Notes under the pieces: model-generated
The model's input: the letters and a program-made list of their open reading frames with translations, nothing else
What the model was told of the DNA's origin: nothing
Database searches by the model: none
Made by a program: the position numbers and the translations under genes
From: Lysobacter sp.
GTDB lineage: Bacteria > Pseudomonadota > Gammaproteobacteria > Xanthomonadales > Xanthomonadaceae
Direction: 5' to 3'
Length of the DNA: 64,000 nucleotides
Assembly (NCBI GenBank): GCA_019634715.1
Contig: JAHCAU010000003.1
Span: forward strand, 248,001-312,000
Shown here: positions 58,378-64,000 of the stretch, one piece after another
How positions within the stretch are numbered: the stretch's first letter is position 1
Layout: every line of letters begins with the position of its first letter

Positions 58378-59748
58378 ATGGCGCCGACCACGGACCGTGA
58401 TTTCCGCCTGGGGCGATTCAATCAGATCTACGCGCATCTGAATCTGATCTGCAATGCGAACTCGTGCGACCTCATCGAGCTGGAATCGGCGCCGGATCTC
58501 GCCCTGCTCCAACGCGCCATCGAACATGTGATCGACCGCCACCCGATGGCGCGGTCTGTGCAGTACCAGCGTGGCGTCATCCTCGGATGGCGCCACCTGG
58601 CCAAGCGCCTGCCGATCGAGATCGAACAGCGCAGCAGCATCAACGTCGATCCGGCGCGCCTGCGCGCGGAGCTGCTGGACAATGCCTGGCGCGAACGCGT
58701 GCCCGTGCGCGGCGCGCATCCGTTCCGCTTCATCTACACGCGCACCCCGGATCGGCACATCCTGCAGATCCTCACCAGCCACACCTTCACCGACGGCAAG
58801 GCCGCCCAGCTGTTCACCGGCGACATCGCCGAGACTTACGGCCACCTCGCTGCGGGTCGCACGCCCGATCCCGAAGTCATCGACCTGCCCGAGCGAAACC
58901 ACGACCGCCTGTTCCTCGACGGCATCAAGACGAAGGATGCGCTGCGCCTGGCGTGGAAGGGCGTGAAGGGCTTCGTCCACGACCTGCTGATGCCCGCCGG
59001 CCGGATGCTGGTGGGCGGCAAGCGCAGCGGCGACACCGACGTACTCATGATCGAGCTGCCGCGCGACCTGCTCGGCGCGCTCAAGGACACCGGCACGCTG
59101 CACGGCAGCACGATCCACCCGCTGCTGCTGCTGGCGCTGCTTCGCACCGCGCAGCAGGACGCGGCCTCACAGGGCAAGCGCCTGCGCCATGGCCTGCGCA
59201 TCGTCGACAACTTCAGCCTGCGCCGCTTCGTCGACGACCCGAGGATGCAGAAGCTCTACGACTGCGTCGCCGTGCCCTACACGCTCGAACTCGATCCCGC
59301 ACAGGACGATGCGACCGTCATCGCCACGACCCATGCGCGCCTGGAAGCCCTGAAGAACGGCGACATCCTCTCGGAAATCTACCGGTTCCGCCTGCTGTTC
59401 CAGTCGTCGCTGCTGCTGCCCAAGGCGGCGACCATCCGCTTCGCGGCCAATGTCCTGACCCGGGCCAACCTCATCTGCACCAACGTCGGCCCCATCGACA
59501 CCCGCCTCGAGCATTTCGGCCCGATCGCCGTGCGCAGCTACTACTCCTTCCCGCAGCTGTTCCCGCCCGGCGAAGTGATGGTGCAGATCAGCGCCTTCCG
59601 CGGCCATCTGCGCCTGGTCTTCCTCTACGACAAGGGGCAGATGAACGAGGCGCAGGCGCGCAGCCGCTATGTCGACCCGTTCATCGCCGAACTGCGGCGG
59701 ATCACCTCGACCGACGCCGCCGCACCGCCCCTCGCCGCGAACGGCTGA
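58378..59748 (+). CDS. Stand-alone condensation-superfamily acyltransferase
   Basis: The product has 456 residues. The active-site motif HxxxDG of the condensation/CoA-dependent acyltransferase superfamily is present as ILTSHTFTDGKA at about residue 140. The N-terminal half (NQIYAHLNLICN...HVIDRHPMARSV) and the late block LICTNVGPIDT (about 365) match free-standing acyltransferases of the PapA5/WES-like type. It starts three bases after the PaaA-like stop. It could join the aromatic amine or an alcohol to an acyl thioester, or acylate the finished molecule. In this family the nucleophile is an amine or alcohol. Its place between aryl activation and export genes favours an amide or ester step in this pathway, which is inference. 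Confidence 0.78.
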   Translation: MAPTTDRDFRLGRFNQIYAHLNLICNANSCDLIELESAPDLALLQRAIEHVIDRHPMARSVQYQRGVILGWRHLAKRLPIEIEQRSSINVDPARLRAELLDNAWRERVPVRGAHPFRFIYTRTPDRHILQILTSHTFTDGKAAQLFTGDIAETYGHLAAGRTPDPEVIDLPERNHDRLFLDGIKTKDALRLAWKGVKGFVHDLLMPAGRMLVGGKRSGDTDVLMIELPRDLLGALKDTGTLHGSTIHPLLLLALLRTAQQDAASQGKRLRHGLRIVDNFSLRRFVDDPRMQKLYDCVAVPYTLELDPAQDDATVIATTHARLEALKNGDILSEIYRFRLLFQSSLLLPKAATIRFAANVLTRANLICTNVGPIDTRLEHFGPIAVRSYYSFPQLFPPGEVMVQISAFRGHLRLVFLYDKGQMNEAQARSRYVDPFIAELRRITSTDAAAPPLAANG

Positions 59749-59818
59749 TCGCCCTCGATCGCCCTCATTCGCGGCCGCCTTCCCACTTCAGACCTTCCGC
59801 CCTCCCATCCAGGCCACC

Positions 59819-62176
59819 ATGCGCACGCTCATCCTCCGCATCCTCGCGCACCCGAGACTCTGCATCGGGCTGCTCGCCGCCCTGCTCGCGCTTTCCGGGC
59901 TGGCGCTGACCCAGCTGAAATTCGACAACACGCCGGACTCCTTCTTCATGAAGGACGACCCGACCCTGCTCAAGTACACCCAGTACAAGCGCGACTTCGG
60001 CAGCGACGAATACAGCTTCCTCGTCATCGATGCCCCCGAGGTCTGGACGCCCGCCTACATCGCCAAGGTGCGCGATCTCGGCGATCGCATCGCGGCGATG
60101 CCCGATGTCACCAAGGTCACGTCGATCGCGAACGTGCGCCACATCGCCGGCAGCGACGGCGCGCTCGATGTCGGGCCGTTCCTCGGCGAGGACCTCGACG
60201 CCGCCGCGCTCGCGCGCAAGCGCAGCGACGCCCTGAAGCACCCCTACTACCGCGATTTCCTGGTGAGCGCGGACGGGCGGCACATGGGCATCCTGGCCGA
60301 GACCACGCTCAAGCCCGGCGAGGTGATGTACAAGATCGACCTGGCCAGGGCCATCCGCGGCCTCGCCGACGATCCGGCCTTCGCCGACATGAACATGCGC
60401 ATCGTCGGCGCACCGATCATCGACGCCGACGTGTTCACCATCATCAACCGCGAGAGCGCGATCTTCGGCACGATCTCCTTCGTGCTGGTCGCCATCGGCT
60501 TCTGGCTGATCTTCCGCTCGTGGATGGTGGCCTTCCTGCCGCTGGTGGTCGCCTCGCTGTCGATCGTGGTGGCGATGGCCGTCAGCGCGCTGATCGGCGC
60601 ACCGGTCGGCATGCTGACCGCGATCATTCCCTCGTTCCTGATCTCGGTCGGCGTCGGGTCCAGCATCTTCCTGCTCGCCGAAATCTACCGTCGCTACGCG
60701 ACCGGCGGCGACCTGCGCAACGCCATCGTCGAGGGCTTCAGCCACTCCGCCTCGGCCAGCGCACTCTCGGTCATGACCACGGCCGGCGCGCTGCTGTCGT
60801 TCTCCTGGTCGGAGATCCGGCCCGTGCAGGGCGTGGGCGTGGCGATGGCCGCGGGCCTGATCGCCTCGCTGCTGATCAGCTGGCTGGTCATCCCGGCCGC
60901 GCTGAGCCGCTTCCGCCTGCTGCCCGACGCGCAGCGCACCGCGCAGATGCTCGATGGCCGCGTCCGCGCGATGCACGCGCTGTCGCACTTCGTCACCGCG
61001 CGCTGGCGCATGTTGCTGGTCGTGCTGGCCGGCCTGCTGGTGGTCGCCGGTTTCGGCGTGGCGAAGGTCACCACCGACTATTACTACGTCGGCCTGTTCA
61101 AGGAACGCACCGACATCCACCAGTCCTACCTCTACGTCGACAACACCCTGCGTGGCTCGGCGTCGATGGAACTGCTGTTCGAGAGCGCCGACGCGGGCGG
61201 CGAATCGATCAAGGACCCGGCCGTGCTCAAGCGCATGCGCGCGATGCAGGATGCGCTCGAAGCGAAGTTCGCGGATCTCGGCCTCAAGACCTACAGCGTC
61301 GCGGACGTGGTGATGGAGATCAACCAGGCGCTCGCCGATGGCGATCCGGCGATGTACCGCATCCCCGACGAGCGCGCCGCGGTCGCCGAATCGCTGATCC
61401 TGTTCGAATCTTCCGGTTCCGACGAACTGACGCGCCTGGTGACCGGCGACTACGGCAAGGCGCGCATCAACCTGCGCCTGAAGTACCGACCGGATTCGCA
61501 GTACCAGCCGCTGTTCGAGGCCATCCGCGCGGAATCGGCGACCATCCTCGCCGGCACGCCGCAGGTCAAGTCGATCGAGACCACCGGCGTGATCCCGATG
61601 TGGTCGCGTCTCACCCAGTACCTCGCCGCGAACGAGATCCGCAGCATCACGCTCTCGTTCTTCGTGGTGCTCGCGGTGATGGTGCTGGTGTTCCGCTCGG
61701 CCACGCTGGGCCTGACGATGGCGCTGTGCAACCTGGTGCCCGTCGCCATCGCGCTGGCGATCATGGGCTATGCAGGCGTCTTCCTCGACCCGTTCACCCT
61801 GCTGGTCGCCGCAATCGCGATCGGCGTGCTCGACGACGACACCCTGCACTTCGTCAAGACCGTGCTCGATCACTATCGCCGCCGTCGCGACATGGCCTCG
61901 GCGCTGCACGAGACCTTCGCCAGCACCGGCCTGGCCGTCCTGCTGATGTCGAGCGTGCTGGTGCTCGGCTTCCTCGTGTACATGCTGTCGGAAGTGCAGA
62001 GCCTCGCGAAATTCGGCGGCATGACCGCGCTCGCCATCGGCATGGGCGCCCTGTGCGAATTCCTGTTCACCCCCGCCGTGCTGATGGGTCTGGAGCGTCT
62101 GGGCTGGCTGCAGCGCCTGCTGCCGCAGGACGCGACCGAATCCCTGCCCGCGCAACCGATCGGAGACAACGCATGA
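59819..62176 (+). CDS. RND-superfamily (MMPL-type) exporter, copy 2
   Basis: The product has 785 residues, about 12 membrane segments and two periplasmic loops. Paired motifs are VGVGSSIFLLAEIYRR in the first half and IGVLDDDTLHFVKTV in the second. In the first half the acidic residue at the position of GVADT in copy 1 is replaced (GVGSS). The ATG at 59819 starts the hydrophobic N-terminus; an upstream ATG at 59669 overlaps the previous gene by 80 bp and was rejected. It is about 70 residues shorter than copy 1, with one shortened loop. Its stop overlaps the start of a LolA-like gene, and a DUF1302 gene follows, repeating the order at 28330-23198. It probably exports the product or a pathway intermediate. 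Confidence 0.87.
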   Translation: MRTLILRILAHPRLCIGLLAALLALSGLALTQLKFDNTPDSFFMKDDPTLLKYTQYKRDFGSDEYSFLVIDAPEVWTPAYIAKVRDLGDRIAAMPDVTKVTSIANVRHIAGSDGALDVGPFLGEDLDAAALARKRSDALKHPYYRDFLVSADGRHMGILAETTLKPGEVMYKIDLARAIRGLADDPAFADMNMRIVGAPIIDADVFTIINRESAIFGTISFVLVAIGFWLIFRSWMVAFLPLVVASLSIVVAMAVSALIGAPVGMLTAIIPSFLISVGVGSSIFLLAEIYRRYATGGDLRNAIVEGFSHSASASALSVMTTAGALLSFSWSEIRPVQGVGVAMAAGLIASLLISWLVIPAALSRFRLLPDAQRTAQMLDGRVRAMHALSHFVTARWRMLLVVLAGLLVVAGFGVAKVTTDYYYVGLFKERTDIHQSYLYVDNTLRGSASMELLFESADAGGESIKDPAVLKRMRAMQDALEAKFADLGLKTYSVADVVMEINQALADGDPAMYRIPDERAAVAESLILFESSGSDELTRLVTGDYGKARINLRLKYRPDSQYQPLFEAIRAESATILAGTPQVKSIETTGVIPMWSRLTQYLAANEIRSITLSFFVVLAVMVLVFRSATLGLTMALCNLVPVAIALAIMGYAGVFLDPFTLLVAAIAIGVLDDDTLHFVKTVLDHYRRRRDMASALHETFASTGLAVLLMSSVLVLGFLVYMLSEVQSLAKFGGMTALAIGMGALCEFLFTPAVLMGLERLGWLQRLLPQDATESLPAQPIGDNA

Positions 62177-63000
62177 TGCCCATCGCCCATCCCTCACCCG
62201 CCCGTCGAGCCGTCTCCATCGGCGTGGCCGCCGCGCTCGTCGTGCTCTGCGCGGGCGCCAGCCTCGCCCAGGGCACGAAGCTCGACGCGCAACAGATCTT
62301 CGAGCGCAGCGCCGCGGCCGAGAAGGTCGCCGACTGGCGCGCCGCGAGCACGCTGGAAATCCGCCAGGGCGAGCGTGCGCGCGTGCGCAGCGGCATCGTC
62401 TACAACAAGCTGCAGGCCAACGGCATCGACAGCCACCGCCTGTTCCGCTTCCAGACGCCCGCCGATGTCGCCGGCACGGCCGTGCTCGTGCACGAGAACG
62501 CGGCCAGCCAGGACGACCTCTGGATCTACTTCCCGAGCATGGCCAAGACCCGGCGCATCCTCGCCTCGAACAAGAAAGACAGTTTCATGGGGTCCGACTT
62601 CGCCTACGCGGACCTGATGGCGCAGGACAGCCAGGACTTCAGCCACAGCCTGCTGCCCGAGGAAGCCTGCGGCGACGCGCGCTGCCACGTGGTGCAGTCC
62701 GTGCCCCGCGACGCGAAGACGGCCGCATCGCTGGGCTACAGCAAGGTCGTCGCGTCGATCCGTACGCGCGACTTCACCACCGTGCAGGTGCGCTATTTCG
62801 ACAGGAACGGCGTCGAGTTCAAGCGCCAGGCCATTTCCGGATACGTGCCGGTGGCCGGCCAGCCCGGCAGGTTCGTGGCCACGCGCCGTGAAATGGTGGC
62901 CAGCAAGGGCGGCAGGCGCTCGGTGCTGACCCTGCGCGACGTGGACAGCGCCCGGCCCTTGCAGTCGGACCTCTTCATCGAATCGCGCCTGGGCCAGTGA
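62173..63000 (+). CDS. Periplasmic LolA-like protein, copy 2
   Basis: The product has 275 residues. A signal peptide (AVSIGVAAALVVLCAGASLAQG) leads into a LolA-like domain with DDLWIYFPSMAKTRRIL and SFMGSDFAYADL, both hallmark blocks of PF17131-type proteins. A Cys pair (EEACGDARCH) may form a disulfide. The start at 62173 has GGAG seven bases upstream and overlaps the RND stop as ATGA; the next gene overlaps this one's stop as TGATG. All three genes are thus translationally coupled. The counterpart at 24733-25644 is similar in plan and diverged in sequence. The likely role is periplasmic transfer of a hydrophobic cargo between pump and outer membrane. Confidence 0.83.
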   Translation: MMPIAHPSPARRAVSIGVAAALVVLCAGASLAQGTKLDAQQIFERSAAAEKVADWRAASTLEIRQGERARVRSGIVYNKLQANGIDSHRLFRFQTPADVAGTAVLVHENAASQDDLWIYFPSMAKTRRILASNKKDSFMGSDFAYADLMAQDSQDFSHSLLPEEACGDARCHVVQSVPRDAKTAASLGYSKVVASIRTRDFTTVQVRYFDRNGVEFKRQAISGYVPVAGQPGRFVATRREMVASKGGRRSVLTLRDVDSARPLQSDLFIESRLGQ

Positions 63001-64000
63001 TGCATCGCATGCGCACCCGCTCGCTGCTGTCCGTCACCATCGCGCTGGCCTGCGCCGGTACGACAGCGTGGGCGCAGGATCCTCCGGCATCGACAGACGA
63101 TGCGACGACTGCCGTGTCGTCGCAGGATGCGCAGGACACGACTTCGGACATGGCATCGGACTTCGCGGAGGATCACGCGCATGCCGATGCGGGCATGTCG
63201 AGCTCGCCACGCTGGACCGGTACTGCATCGCTGGCCGCCGTGGCCGCGAGCGGCACGCGCGATCTCGACGATGCCGGCCGTCGCTTCGGCATAGCCCTGC
63301 GCGGGCGCGGCGAGTGGCGGCAGGATGGCTGGCGCGCCCTGGGTGAAGTCGCCTTTGGCAGCGATCGACTGGCCTACGACGATGCGCCCTGGTTGCGCCA
63401 GGCCTGGCTGTCGCATGCCCGTGGTCCGGTCGAGGTCCGCATCGGACGGCAGATCATCGCCTGGGGCCGCGCCGATCGCCTCAATCCCACCGACAACCTC
63501 TCCGCGCGCAACATGCGCGCACTCGTCGCGGACATCGACGAGGACCGAATGGGCCTCGACTCGGCGTCCGTCCGCCTGCAACTGGGCGAACGCGTCAATC
63601 TCACTGCATTGCACGCGCCACGCATGCCGGCCACCGTGCTGCCCGATGCCATCGCATCGCTTCCCGCGCTGTTCGGCGGTCGCCGCGTGAGCGACCAGTC
63701 GTCATCGCGCGACACGCAGGCCCTGCGCATCGACTACGCCGGCAGTGCGCTGGATGCTTCGATCAGCGTCGTCGACGGACCCTCGATGACGCCAGCCTTC
63801 GCATCGCATGCATATCCGCTCCAGGCCATCCAACCCGGCGTGCGCATCGTCGGCGCCGACTTCAGCGCCGCGCTCGGCGATCGCTGGGGCCTGCGCGGCG
63901 AGTTCGCCTCCACCGCGTTCGACCGCAGCGTCCCCCAGGGTCTCGGCGACTTCCGCTATGCCGTGCTCGGCGTCGAACGCCACATCGACGGCGGCTGGCT
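63000..64000 (+). CDS. DUF1302-family outer membrane protein, copy 2 (3' end beyond window)
   Basis: 333 codons are visible. A signal peptide (LLSVTIALACAGTTAWAQD) is followed by an acidic Asp/Ala/Ser-rich stretch to about residue 65, then amphipathic beta strands. VEVRIGRQIIAWGRADRLNP followed by TDNLSARNM is the typical DUF1302 block, and fits this family better than the copy at 23198. The ATG at 63000 overlaps the LolA-like stop (TGATG). The acidic linker after the signal peptide is shared with copy 1, although the residues differ. It completes the second RND/LolA-like/DUF1302 trio. The C-terminus and any later genes of the operon are outside the window. Confidence 0.83.
   Translation, partial: MHRMRTRSLLSVTIALACAGTTAWAQDPPASTDDATTAVSSQDAQDTTSDMASDFAEDHAHADAGMSSSPRWTGTASLAAVAASGTRDLDDAGRRFGIALRGRGEWRQDGWRALGEVAFGSDRLAYDDAPWLRQAWLSHARGPVEVRIGRQIIAWGRADRLNPTDNLSARNMRALVADIDEDRMGLDSASVRLQLGERVNLTALHAPRMPATVLPDAIASLPALFGGRRVSDQSSSRDTQALRIDYAGSALDASISVVDGPSMTPAFASHAYPLQAIQPGVRIVGADFSAALGDRWGLRGEFASTAFDRSVPQGLGDFRYAVLGVERHIDGGW

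Overview
The window is a large part of a trans-AT (AT-less) type I polyketide gene cluster from a high-GC Gram-negative bacterium. None of the synthase modules contains an acyltransferase domain, and an AT-family protein is encoded separately. Periplasmic and outer-membrane export proteins show that the host has an outer membrane. A gammaproteobacterium of the Xanthomonadaceae type is plausible, but no taxonomic marker is present. No tRNA, rRNA, CRISPR array, transposase or transcription-factor gene was seen.

Layout. Fourteen genes run leftwards from 44575 to beyond base 1 with short gaps or overlaps: PKS A, an aminotransferase, PKS B (with thioesterase), an RND/LolA-like/DUF1302 export trio, a GMC oxidoreductase, a membrane di-iron hydroxylase, two START-like proteins, an acyl ligase, a ketoreductase, a free ACP, and the giant PKS C, which leaves the window at base 1. 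A 640-bp divergent region (44576-45217) separates them from a rightward group: AT-like protein, PRMT-like methyltransferase and Sfp-type PPTase. A lone metallophosphoesterase points left at 49679-50446. After a second regulatory region (50447-50949) an eight-gene rightward operon encodes fused aminodeoxychorismate synthase, a reductase-ligase fusion, a second ligase, a PaaA-like di-iron oxygenase, a condensation-like acyltransferase, and a second RND/LolA-like/DUF1302 trio that runs off the right edge.

Assembly line (read from motifs, coordinates decreasing). PKS C: KS-DH-KR-ACP / KS-DH(inactive)-ECH-ECH-ECH-ACP / KS-DH(inactive)-ACP-ACP-ACP-DH-like / KS... . PKS A: ACP-DUF2156-PLP lyase / KS-DH-KR-ACP / KS-DH(degenerate). 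A separate aminotransferase follows. PKS B: ACP-KS0-ACP-TE. The ligase, ketoreductase and free ACP just before PKS C look like a priming set. PKS C carries a beta-branching decarboxylase-type ECH and ACPs with the beta-branching Trp flag. The last KS of PKS A, the aminotransferase and the first ACP of PKS B look like a split beta-aminating module before release by TE.

The most unusual element is the N-terminal ACP-DUF2156-tryptophanase-like block of PKS A. It resembles in layout the DUF-SH sulfur-insertion didomain of leinamycin-family synthases. Together with the aminodeoxychorismate/aryl-ligase operon, it suggests an aryl-primed, beta-branched, possibly thiol-bearing and beta-aminated polyketide that I cannot match to a known compound. 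The HMG-synthase part of the beta-branching cassette and a clear malonyl-specific AT are not in the window and would have to lie outside it.
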